This document shows positions 19,152-28,612 of a stretch of 64,000 nucleotides of DNA, in pieces; position 1 is the stretch's first letter, and each line of letters opens with the position of its first letter. The notes beneath the pieces are model-generated. The model did no database searches and was not told the origin of the DNA. It worked only from the letters and a program-made list of their open reading frames with translations. A program made the position numbers and the translations under genes. Location: the NCBI GenBank assembly GCA_028874195.1, contig JAPPLM010000043.1, forward strand, positions 62,001 to 126,000. Reading direction: 5' to 3'. The DNA comes from Chloroflexota bacterium. GTDB lineage: Bacteria > Chloroflexota > UBA11872 > VXOZ01.

Positions 19152-19886
19152 ATGCTGCTGACCTTCATCCTCGCCACCGTGTTCGCCACGGCAGTGCTCT
19201 CCGGTGTGCTGGGCATGGCCGGGGGCATGATCCTAATGGCGATCCTGGTCTCCACCCTGAGCGTAGCGGGGGCCATGATCGTGCACGGGGTGGTGCAGGC
19301 GGTTTCCAACGGCTCGCGCGCCTGGTTTCTGCGCCATCACATCCAATGGCGCATCCTGCCTGCCTACACGCTCGGGGCTGCCGCCGCCCTGGCCGGGTTT
19401 ACGGCACTGAGCCTGGTGCCGAACGCCGGCGTGGTGCTGATCCTGGTGGGCGCCTTTCCCTTCGCCGCGCGTTGGAACGCCCGGCTTTCGGGGCTCGATG
19501 TCACCCGGCCCGCCACCACCCTGGCTTGCGGGTTCACCGTCACCGCCGCGCAGCTACTCGCCGGAGCCTCCGGCCCCTTGCTGGATGCGTTCTACTTGAA
19601 CACGCCCCTCAGCCGCCAGCAGGTGGTCGCTTCCAAGGCCATCACCCAAACCCTCGGCCACTTGGTCAAGCTCTTCTACTACGGCCTCATCATCGGGGTG
19701 GCCGAGGAACTGCCCGGCTGGTTCTTCGTCCTAGCGGCCATGCTGGCGGTGGCCGGCGCTCGGTCCGGGGTGGCGCTGCTCCATCGTTGGAACGACGAGC
19801 GCTTCCGCACGGTCAGCGGCCGGGTGATCCTGGTCATTGCGGCGGTGTGCGTGGCCCGCGGCGCGTACGAACTGGTGGTGGCTTAG
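19152..19886 (+). CDS. TauE/SafE family membrane permease
   Basis: A hydrophobic protein of 244 residues with about seven or eight membrane segments. It opens with the glycine-rich first helix (LSGVLGMAGGMILMAIL) typical of the TauE/SafE sulfite exporter family, and the second half repeats the pattern (AAQLLAGASGPLLDAF). Members move sulfite, sulfonates or other organic anions across the inner membrane. I take the ATG at 19152; a TTG at 19125 would add nine residues. It is divergent from the selenoprotein gene, 76 bases away, and may share a promoter region with it. The substrate is unknown. Confidence 0.8.
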   Translation: MLLTFILATVFATAVLSGVLGMAGGMILMAILVSTLSVAGAMIVHGVVQAVSNGSRAWFLRHHIQWRILPAYTLGAAAALAGFTALSLVPNAGVVLILVGAFPFAARWNARLSGLDVTRPATTLACGFTVTAAQLLAGASGPLLDAFYLNTPLSRQQVVASKAITQTLGHLVKLFYYGLIIGVAEELPGWFFVLAAMLAVAGARSGVALLHRWNDERFRTVSGRVILVIAAVCVARGAYELVVA

Positions 19887-19931
19887 GCCTGTATGACTGA
19901 ACAAAAGGTTCACGCGCCGGTTGCTTGAAAC

Positions 19932-21974
19932 TCACAAAGCCTGGGCACCATGCGGACTCACCCAAATCGGGGAAGACCAAACCCGTTCCTGAATAACCAA
20001 CCCAAGATCCTCGCGAGGTGCCACGCCGGCGCGAAGGGCATCCCACGTGGACCATCGACAGGTTGGATTTTCCAGGACGCGAGCGTAGTAGAACGCCTTT
20101 TGTTTTCCGTCAAATTCCGGGTCATGCCAAAGCGCCTTCAGCTCTGCCGCGCCCCGGTCGGCGGAAATGGCACAATCAGATAGGTTCACTTTGGCGCCAT
20201 TGTCGGGACAGCGATAGGTGGTCGGGTCAACCGCCAATCCGTCCGAGCAGGCAACATCAAACACGCGCTCGTGGGTTTCGCCGTCCTCAAGCCAGCCCTT
20301 GATGATCTGCACACGTTGCAATGGCGCCGATTGCGCATCTCGGGCAGCCCACACAACAAAGGCCGGTGCATCGCCGGGCTTCGCCACTAGGTCTCCACCC
20401 ATCGACACACCTTGGATGTACGCGCGGGAAATCCCATCCGCTGTTTCCAGCATCGTGCTGTCGAGGCCATGGCCTGAAAAAAAGCGCACTTGTATCCGCG
20501 GCCCAGAAGTTGCAAAAGTTTCCTTGCGGCGGAAGGCGTCATAGATGGATTCCCTAGTGTTCTCCTCAGCCCATACAGCCGCCAAGCCTGACGCGCCATA
20601 GACCGATGCATTGCGCGACAGGTAGCGCCTGCCATCCGACGCGACATAGAACGCCGAGTCTTCTGCATCGCTTAGGCCCAGGGTTTTCAGGTCGTCGTCA
20701 CTGATCGGCACCGAACCACGAAGGGCGGCGGTTGAGTCGAGGAGACCCACCTTTGCGAAGAAATTCGTTTCATCGTAAGAACCCGCGCCGGTATGCGTGT
20801 CGGAAGATCCGATAAAGCCGTACTCGAACGGATTGCCCAACCCTTCCGCCTCCAGCAGCAATCCCTTCTTCATCGCATCTCGCACATAGCCACCTGCGGT
20901 CTTGGCAATGGTCAAAGGTCCGCCGCCAGCCACGTAGGGGTCGATTTCGAAGCCAGCCCATTCGTCATTCATGGAAAGCGCCGGGTGCGTTTCCGAGGTG
21001 CCTTTGACTTGGGTGATTTCAACCAGCGGTTCGTTGCGCATGCGCTTTTCGTTGTGCGCCAGCGTCATCGGGTCACCTGCCCAGGTGGCCAGTTCGAACA
21101 TCTGTCCATTGGACTTGTTGGAGTTGTGCGGGATGGCCAGGCTCTCAACGCCCTTTTTCCTCAGTTCGTCCATCCAGTTCCATAGATCCTCTGGATCAAG
21201 TGAATTGAGTCGATTGAACGGCATCGCCGGCATGTTCTCGGTGCCGCGGAAGACGACATTCCGGTGCATGCTGCCACCGTCCTCCTTGGTCGTTGAGAAC
21301 TCATAGGCGGCGAAGGTGGTGAACTTTCCAGGCTCGTAATGGCGGTCCGCAGCCCGCACCGAGTCTGCCCAGGTCGAGCGCATGATGCGCGCCACCTCCG
21401 CCCTTAGCGGCTCGGAGCCCGCCATTGCATTTCTCAAGCCCCCGATCCAAGCGCGAAAGTTCCGCCCAGGGATGCTCTCGAGGGTCAGGTTTTCGGCGGC
21501 ATTCAGATTGTGGATCGACTTCATGGCCGCGTAGGCGGAGATCTCGGTTGAAGTGTCGGCCCCCGCTCGGACCACGCCAAGATAGAAGCCGTGGTCCGTT
21601 ACCGCGTAAAAGTCCAGGGGCCGGCCGAGCTGCATTTCGAAGCCAGCCGGATGCCGGATAGCTGCGCCTCGAGCGAAGCGGTAGGCATCGTCAGGCGTCG
21701 CCAGCGTGCCGAACTGAAAGGCATCGAGTGAATAGGTGGTGTGGACGTGGAGGTCGCCGAAGTAGGCCTTTCGGCCAGCAACCATTTCAGCATCGCCATT
21801 GATTGTCGCTGCGGGCGGCGGCAGACGCGGCGTCCCGCCGTGCTCATCCATTCCCGTTGAATGCGCCGCCGAGTCCATCTTCTCCGACCCACATGCCGAA
21901 GACGCGACGCACACAACACCTAGAAGCACGGTCGCGCGCCAAGACTTCAGCGATTGAAACGAGATGCACATCAT
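19932..21974 (-). CDS. DUF3604 lipoprotein (PHP-like)
   Basis: A 680-residue exported protein. The signal region ends in VASSACGS, a lipobox, so it is probably a lipoprotein. Near residue 72 it has YFGDLHVHTTYSLDA, the metal-binding start of PHP-type phosphoesterase folds and of DUF3604 proteins, and later GSSDTHTGAGSYDE with further metal-ligand candidates. DUF3604 proteins are common in marine bacteria; their activity is not established, although the fold suggests a metal-dependent hydrolase. It is convergent with the permease gene (45 bases apart) and lies downstream of the deacetylase gene on the same strand. Confidence 0.85.
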   Translation of the reverse strand: MMCISFQSLKSWRATVLLGVVCVASSACGSEKMDSAAHSTGMDEHGGTPRLPPPAATINGDAEMVAGRKAYFGDLHVHTTYSLDAFQFGTLATPDDAYRFARGAAIRHPAGFEMQLGRPLDFYAVTDHGFYLGVVRAGADTSTEISAYAAMKSIHNLNAAENLTLESIPGRNFRAWIGGLRNAMAGSEPLRAEVARIMRSTWADSVRAADRHYEPGKFTTFAAYEFSTTKEDGGSMHRNVVFRGTENMPAMPFNRLNSLDPEDLWNWMDELRKKGVESLAIPHNSNKSNGQMFELATWAGDPMTLAHNEKRMRNEPLVEITQVKGTSETHPALSMNDEWAGFEIDPYVAGGGPLTIAKTAGGYVRDAMKKGLLLEAEGLGNPFEYGFIGSSDTHTGAGSYDETNFFAKVGLLDSTAALRGSVPISDDDLKTLGLSDAEDSAFYVASDGRRYLSRNASVYGASGLAAVWAEENTRESIYDAFRRKETFATSGPRIQVRFFSGHGLDSTMLETADGISRAYIQGVSMGGDLVAKPGDAPAFVVWAARDAQSAPLQRVQIIKGWLEDGETHERVFDVACSDGLAVDPTTYRCPDNGAKVNLSDCAISADRGAAELKALWHDPEFDGKQKAFYYARVLENPTCRWSTWDALRAGVAPREDLGLVIQERVWSSPIWVSPHGAQAL

Positions 21975-22001
21975 CGCCTCAGACCGACGAGGCAGAATCG
22001 T

Positions 22002-22031
22002 CCACTACTCCCCCTTGAGGGGGAGTAGTGG
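22002..22031. repeat. perfect 13-bp inverted repeat at end of deacetylase gene
   Basis: CCACTACTCCCCC and GGGGGAGTAGTGG are separated by TTGA. The hairpin contains the last codons and the TAG stop of the deacetylase gene. No T-run follows on either strand, so it is not a standard terminator; it may stabilise the mRNA end or be a REP-like element. Confidence 0.6.
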
Positions 22032-22943
22032 CTCGAACGCGGACAGCGCCTCGGCGTGCAGCGCCGCGCAGCGACCGAGCGCAGCCAAGTCGTAGCCGCC
22101 TTCCAGGGCGGAAACCACTCGTCCGCCAGCGTGGGTTTCGGCGAGATCCACGATGAATTCGGTGATCCAGCGGAAGTCCTCATCGTCGAGCAGCAAGCCG
22201 CCCAAGGGATCGTCGCGGTGGGCGTCGAAGCCCGCTGACACCAGGATCAGGTCCGGGCGGTGGGCGTTGACGGCTGGTGCCCAGTCCCGTTCGATCGCAC
22301 GACGAAACGCCGCGCCATCCGTGCCCGCCGGCAAGGGCGTGTTGACGATGTTGGGCGCATCGACGTCAACGTAGCGGTAGGGGTAGAAGGGGTGCTGGAA
22401 GCTGGAGCAGACCAGCGCCTCGGGATGGTCCTTGAAGGCATCGACGGTGCCGTTGCCGTGATGCACGTCGAAATCGAGGATGGCCACCCGGTCCACCTGC
22501 TCAAGCGCCTCGACCGCGCCCAGCGCGATGCTGTTGTAGTAGCAAAAGCCCATGGCCGCGCCGGCCTCGGCGTGATGGCCGGGCGGGCGGACGGCGCAAA
22601 AGGCCGATTTGTCCACGCCGTCCAGCACCGCCTGCACCGCGCCCGTCACCGCGCCGGCGGCCAAGGCCGCGGCTCGCAAGGTGCCTGGACTCATGGCGGT
22701 GTCCGGGTCCAACCGCACCAAGCCGGATGCTGGGCTGACCGAGTTCAGTTTGGCCACGTAAGCCGGGGCATGGACCGCCGCCAAGCATTCCGCCTCAATG
22801 GGCTGGGCGGCGCGGCATTCGAAACGGTCCATGAGGCCGCAGGCTGACAGGCTTTGGTTGACGGCCCGCAGCCGATCCGGGCGCTCCGGGTGGCCCCGCT
22901 GCATCTCGTGGCGCAGGCAGTCGTCGTGGGTGTAGAAGAGCAT
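22005..22943 (-). CDS. histone deacetylase-fold hydrolase
   Basis: A 312-residue member of the arginase/deacetylase fold. It contains RPPGHHAEAGAAMGFCYYNS (near residue 120), the zinc-ligand block DFDVHHGNGT (near 160) and SAGFDAHRDDPLGG with the second metal aspartate. In bacteria such proteins are acetylpolyamine amidohydrolases, acetoin-utilisation deacetylases or protein deacylases. There is no signal peptide. It follows the giant carboxylase gene by 20 bases on the same strand, so the two are probably cotranscribed. Which acylated substrate is used is unknown. Confidence 0.88.
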   Translation of the reverse strand: MLFYTHDDCLRHEMQRGHPERPDRLRAVNQSLSACGLMDRFECRAAQPIEAECLAAVHAPAYVAKLNSVSPASGLVRLDPDTAMSPGTLRAAALAAGAVTGAVQAVLDGVDKSAFCAVRPPGHHAEAGAAMGFCYYNSIALGAVEALEQVDRVAILDFDVHHGNGTVDAFKDHPEALVCSSFQHPFYPYRYVDVDAPNIVNTPLPAGTDGAAFRRAIERDWAPAVNAHRPDLILVSAGFDAHRDDPLGGLLLDDEDFRWITEFIVDLAETHAGGRVVSALEGGYDLAALGRCAALHAEALSAFEPLLPLKGE

Positions 22944-22963
22944 GCGGACAGGGTTCAGCGCGA

Positions 22964-25900
22964 CTAGGCGGCCTCGAGGGGGCGCACCACGAATAGCAGG
23001 TCGCCCGCATTCACCTGCTGCCCGTTGCCCATGTTGATGCGCGTGACTTCAAACTGCAGGGCCGGATCATAGAGGCTCGCTTCGCCGTTGAAGTCCTTGA
23101 GGGCCAAGGGGGTGAAGATCTTCATCGCCTCAAGCTGGCAGAGCGTGGCATCGACCGCAATCCGGTCGCCGACGGATACGAATTCCGGTTCCGATGGCGA
23201 CGGGCTGGTGTAGAAGATCGCCGCCGCCGGGGAGAGCACCTTCAGCTCGTCGCTGCCGTCAATGCCGATGCTCTCCAAGTTGAAGGCCGAGGCGGACTCG
23301 CCAGCCCCCGCTTCGATCTCCTCGATCAATCCTTCAACATCGGTGCGGCGCAGGAATTCCGGCAAAAAGCCGGTGTCGTAGTCACCTTGGCGGAACACTT
23401 CATCGGCGAGCACACGCCTCAACAGCGGAATGTTGGTGCAGATGCCCGTGATGCGCACCCGGCTTAAGATGTCGGCCAGCCGCTTGATGGCGGCCTGACG
23501 GTCCTTCGCATGCACGATGACCTGGGCGACCATGCTGTCGTAGTACGGCGAGATGAACTTGCCGGGCGCAGCGATGGTGATGACGTCAACGTCCTCTTCG
23601 GCGGGAAACAGCGCATCCTCGATGGTGCCCGGATGGGGGCGGAAGGACAGCGCTCCCTCGCCGTCCAACTGCACCCGCTCGGCATTGATGCGCGCCTCGA
23701 TGGCGTAGCCCTCGAACTTCGGCTCAAGCTCGGCAATGGACTCGCCCGCGGCGATGCGGAACTGCTCGCCAACGATATCGATGCCCGACACCCATTCGGT
23801 GACCGGGTGCTCCACCTGCAGGCGGGTGTTCATCTCCATGAAGTACACCGCGCCGGCGGCGAGGTCGAAGATGAACTCCACCGTGCCCGCCCCGACGTAG
23901 CCCACTTCGTCCGCAATGGCCGCCGAGTAGGTCAGCACGTCCCGGCGCAGATCCTCCGGCAGCATCGTGGACCCGGACTCCTCGAACACCTTCTGCTTGT
24001 CCCGTTGCACGCTGCAATCACGCAGGCCCAACACTAGGGTGTTGCCCAGGGTGTCGCGCAGCAACTGCACCTCGATGTGCCGCAGCGACGTGACGTACTT
24101 CTCCAGGTAGACGTCGCCGTTGCCGAAGGCGCTTTGCGCCTCGGCGGTGACCCGATGGAAGAGTTCGAAGAACTCAGCGCCGCTTTCCACCACCTGAATG
24201 CCCTTGCCGCCGCCCCCGTGAACCGCCTTGATGAGCACCGGGTAGCCAATTTCCTCGGCCACCTCGGCGGCCCGTTCCGCGTTGGTCAAAATGCCGTGGC
24301 TGCCCGGAACCACCGGCACGCCCAAGCGCAGCGCGGTGTTGATGGCGTTGGACTTGTTGCCCATGGTCTCCATGCTGGCGACGGGCGGCCCGATGAAGTT
24401 CAAGCCCCGGCTGCGGGTGAGCTCCGCAAATTGGGCGCTTTCGGACAGGAAGCCGATGCCCGGATGCAGCGCGTCCGCCCGCTCTTGCTCGGCGATGCTG
24501 AGCACGCTGCGGGCGTTCAGGTAGCTTTCGTCCGGGGTGTTGCCGCCGATGCAGACCAGCGTGTCCCGTTTGCCGAGCTGATCGGCCACCGCCGACTCCA
24601 TGTCCGGGTCTGATTGCACCAGGACCACTTCCAAGCGATGGCGTTGGGCCACCCGCACCAGCTTGGCCGCCGTGCAGCCGCGGGCGTGGATCAGCAGCCG
24701 CTTGATGGGCCGGATCAGGTCGGCGTCGGTGTAACGGGGCGGGGCGGCAACTTCCGGGGCTTCCTGGTCGAGCACGCCCGACAGCACTCGCCGAATCACC
24801 GCATCAATCGATTCCTTGGGCAGCGGAATGTCCGGGTCAACCCGGCGCAGGTCGTTGTCGAGTTCGAGGTGGAAGGGGTGTTCCACCAAGCCTTGCATGG
24901 ACTCCGGATTGGTTGACAAATAGTTGGCGAGAATTGAATTCAGCGGCAGGTTGCTCGGCACCACGATCTGCCCCGCGAAGGGGATGCTGGCCCCGGAGAA
25001 GTAGTAGGTCTGCACCAAGGGGTGGGTGACGAAGCTGGCTTGGGCGCCGCCGGTGCAATCACCGTAGCCGAACACGATGATCGGCAGGTCGTGGTCGCGC
25101 ACGAAGCGGGTGATGCGGTCGTTGACGGCGGCCATGGAGAACAGCGCCCCCGCCCCTTCCTTGGTCTGCATGCCGCCCGACGAGATGAAGCAGATCACCG
25201 GCAGGTGCCGGGTCGCGCAGACCACCAGCAGCTTGCAGAACTTCTCCGCGCTGGCCATGTCGAACGCCCCCGCCTGGAAGGCCACATTGGACAGCACCAG
25301 GCCGCAGGGAATTTCCTCCGCCCCCGCCTTGAAGCGGGCCGTGCCGGTCACCACGCCGCAGGGCGGGAGGTCTTGGTTCAACGCCGCCTCGATGGAGTGG
25401 CGGAACCCCGGGAAGGTGCAGGGATCCGAGCTGATGAGATCCCCGAAACGTTCGCGCCAGCCCGTGAAGAAGGCGTCGATGATGTCTTGATGGCTAAAGC
25501 GATGGGCACCCTTGGCACGGCGCAGCACGTTCTGCATCAGCAGGTCTTGGTAGGCCACGTTCAGGCGGTACCAGAAGTCCTTGCGCCGGCCGATGTTCTT
25601 GGGCGCGATGCGGCCGTTGTAGGCCTTGCCGGTGCGCTCGGAGTGCACGTAGGACTCCAGCAGGTGCTCGAACAGGTAGGTCACCACCACGAACAGCGCA
25701 TCGGCCAAGTCGGGAAAGCGGGTGCGCTTCCACTCCTCAACGGCGCGGAAAAAGGCGGGGCTCTTGGTCTTGGGCAAATCCTGCACCCTCAAGTACCAAT
25801 CAAGCACTTGCGCCCGCAACCGATTGGAAATGCCTTTCGATCCATCGTCGGATGCATCAAGGGTCAAGGCACCGGCCGCCAACGACGATTCCAGCAACTG

Positions 25901-27841
25901 TCCCACGGTGCTTCGGGACAGCGCCTGCGCCGACTGCGCCTCTTCGGCGATGCTGTCGAGATTGGCCACGATGTGGTCGTACACCACGTCGAACAGCAGC
26001 AGGTTCTCGCACTCCTTAAGGAAGTCTTGGCGCAGATCATCGGCGATCAGCACGTCGAGCACGGTCAGCTCGCTGAGCTGCACCGGCGAGCCGACGGCGC
26101 CAGCCCGGTCGATGAACTCGGCGTAGCGCCCCTCAAGGACCTCACGGTTGGCGCGGATGGACGTTCGCCCGCCGCCCGCCGAAGCATTCCCGCCATTGCC
26201 TAGCGAAACCCCGGTCAGCGCCAAGTTCAGCTCAGCGGTCAGTTGGGTGGATAGGTAGGTTTCGGACTTGTTGGCCGTGCCCCCGACGCGCAGCAGCTTC
26301 TTGCCCTCGTGGCTGAAGTGCTCATAGGCGGTGCTGAAGAACTCGCGGTCCCGTCGAATCGCCCGGATCAGTCCGACCGGATTGCGCACCTCGGCGACGC
26401 GCAGAATGTAGCGGGTGTCCTCCGGGTCGGCCAGCAGCTCCCGAAGCCCCTGCAGGTTGCCCGAAACCTCTCCCTTCCAGCGATTGTAAAGGTAAGCGCC
26501 CAAGGTGGAGATCAAGTTGGCGCGGGCGCGTTGGTAGTTGCGCCTCGGCTCGCCAAGGATCATGGTCGCCAAGCGGCCCCTTTCATCCTGCAGCGCCTGC
26601 TTCTTCTCGTTGTAGTTGCGCCACGCCTTGGACAGGCCGTCGTCATAGACCACCTTGTCCGGATCCTGCATCCACTTCAGGAAGGTGCGCCGCCGTTCCC
26701 GGTCGGCACGCTGGGCGAGTTCGCCCTTGGGCAGGTCGCGGTCCGCCAGCCGTCCGTATTGATGGGTGCTGGTGGCCTTGATGCGCTGGCGCACCTTCAG
26801 GTAGCGCAGGTAGCGGAAGGCGACGCCGAAGACGTTCAGGTACTCGGTGGGGTTCTTGGTCAGGGTGAGCGAGGCGCTGTCCTGCATCTTCTGCAGTTGC
26901 GGCGAGGGGTTGAGGTAGCGCTGCAGGCTTTGCTGATAGTGGTTGATGATGTACGGGTTCTGGGCAACGAACTGCTTGGCGCGCTCCTCCACCGACTGCA
27001 GGCCAGCCACGATGGCCGAACGCAGGTTGGGCAGCTTGTCCGGCTCCGAAGGCGTGTAGTCGATCACGCCGTCGATGTTCCCCTGCATGAACAGCTCGAA
27101 CGGCGACAGCCCCACGTACTTGGCGCACTCCTGCCAAGACAGGTTCAGGCGCCGGGCGATGTTGGCCAGCGACGGCGGCTGGATGGTGCTGAACACCCCG
27201 TCGGCGACCGACAGGATCATGTTGCTGGCGGCCAAGGGAATGGCGCCGCCGGAATAGCCGAGGCCGTAGATGACGCCGACATTGGGCACATCGACGTTGC
27301 TCGCCTCGGTGATGAGCCGGGAGATGCTGTGCGCTTGGTTGTTGCGGTTGGCGTCCTCACGGGCGTCGGCACCGGGCGTGTCCATGAAGGTCACGACGGG
27401 AAGGCGCTGCTTGGCCGAACCCTCCAGGAAACGCGCCGCGTCAAGATGATGCTCAGGCCCCCAAACACCGTTCTCCACCGATCGGTCCTGGGCGATGAAG
27501 CCGATCAGCCGCGCATCGCCATCAAAGTCCATCTCCAGCGTGGCTGCGTAGAAAGGCCCTTTCGACACCTCGCTTTGCACCCTGCCGAGCTGGCGGATCA
27601 CCTCCGGGGCCGGGGTGCGGCTCTTGTCTTCGGCCGGGGCTACCACCGCCTCGATATAGGAATCGATGTCCAAGCTCTGCAGCCGCTGGGTGCGGCGGGC
27701 AATGGTGGCACGGCGCAGCAGCCCAGGCAGGGCTTCTTCGCTGGCCACGCTTGGAAACAGCGAGAACTCCTGTGCGAGGCGCTCGGCGATCAAGTAGAGC
27801 CGGTCGCCTTCGGCGGCTCGCTTTTGCACTCGGGATGGCAC
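22964..27841 (-). CDS. single-chain biotin-dependent acyl-CoA carboxylase, domain order CT-alpha, CT-beta, BC, BCCP
   Basis: A 1625-residue fusion of all parts of a biotin carboxylase system. Residues about 95-300 resemble AccA (VVTFMDTPGADAREDANR; GLGYSGGAIPL). Residues about 300-800 have no domain I recognise. About 810-1030 resemble AccD (CFISSGGMQTKEGAGALF; GDCTGGAQASF). About 1045-1510 form biotin carboxylase with ATP-grasp loop KAVHGGGGKGIQ, and the C-terminus is a carrier domain whose EAMKI puts biotin on Lys1574. It should carboxylate an acyl-CoA using ATP and bicarbonate. The start is GTG at 27841, directly after a stop in frame; no strong ribosome site is visible. The acyl-CoA used is unknown. 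Confidence 0.88.
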   Translation of the reverse strand: MPSRVQKRAAEGDRLYLIAERLAQEFSLFPSVASEEALPGLLRRATIARRTQRLQSLDIDSYIEAVVAPAEDKSRTPAPEVIRQLGRVQSEVSKGPFYAATLEMDFDGDARLIGFIAQDRSVENGVWGPEHHLDAARFLEGSAKQRLPVVTFMDTPGADAREDANRNNQAHSISRLITEASNVDVPNVGVIYGLGYSGGAIPLAASNMILSVADGVFSTIQPPSLANIARRLNLSWQECAKYVGLSPFELFMQGNIDGVIDYTPSEPDKLPNLRSAIVAGLQSVEERAKQFVAQNPYIINHYQQSLQRYLNPSPQLQKMQDSASLTLTKNPTEYLNVFGVAFRYLRYLKVRQRIKATSTHQYGRLADRDLPKGELAQRADRERRRTFLKWMQDPDKVVYDDGLSKAWRNYNEKKQALQDERGRLATMILGEPRRNYQRARANLISTLGAYLYNRWKGEVSGNLQGLRELLADPEDTRYILRVAEVRNPVGLIRAIRRDREFFSTAYEHFSHEGKKLLRVGGTANKSETYLSTQLTAELNLALTGVSLGNGGNASAGGGRTSIRANREVLEGRYAEFIDRAGAVGSPVQLSELTVLDVLIADDLRQDFLKECENLLLFDVVYDHIVANLDSIAEEAQSAQALSRSTVGQLLESSLAAGALTLDASDDGSKGISNRLRAQVLDWYLRVQDLPKTKSPAFFRAVEEWKRTRFPDLADALFVVVTYLFEHLLESYVHSERTGKAYNGRIAPKNIGRRKDFWYRLNVAYQDLLMQNVLRRAKGAHRFSHQDIIDAFFTGWRERFGDLISSDPCTFPGFRHSIEAALNQDLPPCGVVTGTARFKAGAEEIPCGLVLSNVAFQAGAFDMASAEKFCKLLVVCATRHLPVICFISSGGMQTKEGAGALFSMAAVNDRITRFVRDHDLPIIVFGYGDCTGGAQASFVTHPLVQTYYFSGASIPFAGQIVVPSNLPLNSILANYLSTNPESMQGLVEHPFHLELDNDLRRVDPDIPLPKESIDAVIRRVLSGVLDQEAPEVAAPPRYTDADLIRPIKRLLIHARGCTAAKLVRVAQRHRLEVVLVQSDPDMESAVADQLGKRDTLVCIGGNTPDESYLNARSVLSIAEQERADALHPGIGFLSESAQFAELTRSRGLNFIGPPVASMETMGNKSNAINTALRLGVPVVPGSHGILTNAERAAEVAEEIGYPVLIKAVHGGGGKGIQVVESGAEFFELFHRVTAEAQSAFGNGDVYLEKYVTSLRHIEVQLLRDTLGNTLVLGLRDCSVQRDKQKVFEESGSTMLPEDLRRDVLTYSAAIADEVGYVGAGTVEFIFDLAAGAVYFMEMNTRLQVEHPVTEWVSGIDIVGEQFRIAAGESIAELEPKFEGYAIEARINAERVQLDGEGALSFRPHPGTIEDALFPAEEDVDVITIAAPGKFISPYYDSMVAQVIVHAKDRQAAIKRLADILSRVRITGICTNIPLLRRVLADEVFRQGDYDTGFLPEFLRRTDVEGLIEEIEAGAGESASAFNLESIGIDGSDELKVLSPAAAIFYTSPSPSEPEFVSVGDRIAVDATLCQLEAMKIFTPLALKDFNGEASLYDPALQFEVTRINMGNGQQVNAGDLLFVVRPLEAA

Positions 27842-28005
27842 TTAGGCTGATACGCAGGGACGGGGCGCAAGTAGTAGAATTGGCGCGTACTCTAGCTAGT
27901 TGACAAAGTCATGGCAACGACCGGCAAACCGCCTGCCGACGGCCAACTCAGCCGCTGCGGAGCCTCCATGCACCGGCCAGCAACTCGCATTTCGAGGGAA
28001 TCCAG

Positions 28006-28509
28006 ATGACCGCTTTGGCCTGCGCGGTGCTCACCATATCCGACACCCGCACCGCAGCGGACGACACCTCCGGCGACCTGTTGGTGGAATTGCTGACCGG
28101 AGCCGGCCACCGGCTGGTGGAGCGGACGATCAACCCGGACGACATCTACGCCATCCGCGCCACCGTCTCCCGCTGGATCGCAGACTCGGAAATCCAAGTC
28201 ATACTCACCACCGGCGGCACCGGCTTCACTGGCCGCGACAGCACCCCGGAGGCGCTATCCGCCCTGTTCGACAAGACCATCGACGGCTTCGGCGAACTGT
28301 TCCGCCAACTCTCCTATGATGAGATCGGCTCCTCCACCATTCAGTCCCGGGCCATCGGCGGCCTCGCCAACGCCACCCTCATCTTCGCCCTGCCCGGCTC
28401 CGGCAACGCCGTGCGCACCGGCTGGGAGAAGATCATCAGCAAGCAACTCGACATCAACAACCGCCCCTGCAACTTCGCGGAACTCTACGCCCGTTTTCGG
28501 GAGTCGTGA
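28006..28509 (+). CDS. moaB: MoaB/MogA-family molybdopterin biosynthesis protein
   Basis: A 167-residue protein with the MoCF-binding core: SDTRTAADDTSGDLL near the start, then ILTTGGTGFTGRDSTPEAL (about residues 65-83) and PGSGNAVRTGWE, which form the molybdopterin-binding site. MoaB/MogA proteins adenylylate molybdopterin before metal insertion, or serve a related role. The length matches MoaB. It is divergent from the giant carboxylase, 164 bases away. No other molybdenum cofactor gene lies in the window. Confidence 0.88.
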   Translation: MTALACAVLTISDTRTAADDTSGDLLVELLTGAGHRLVERTINPDDIYAIRATVSRWIADSEIQVILTTGGTGFTGRDSTPEALSALFDKTIDGFGELFRQLSYDEIGSSTIQSRAIGGLANATLIFALPGSGNAVRTGWEKIISKQLDINNRPCNFAELYARFRES

Positions 28510-28612
28510 TCCCGCCCAATCCAGCATCGCACTTCGAACCCAACTACCCTACAATCCGCCGCACTTCATCTTACGCACCGGTTCATAGAGCAGAAGGAAA
28601 CGGCCCAGCGAA

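Noticed and set aside
22002-22031. Palindrome at the end of the deacetylase gene considered as a terminator
   Set aside because: The stop codon lies inside the stem and no T-run follows on either strand.
22260-22847. Plus-strand frame opposite the deacetylase gene
   Set aside because: The deacetylase frame has all metal-binding blocks; this one is antisense shadow.
25022-26203. 393-codon open frame opposite the middle of the carboxylase
   Set aside because: The opposite strand encodes recognisable carboxyltransferase sequence at the same place; this frame shows only repetitive His/Gly/Arg content.
26309-27850. Long open frame on the plus strand opposite the start of the giant carboxylase
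   Set aside because: It mirrors the carboxylase frame and has no family features; high GC makes such antisense frames common.
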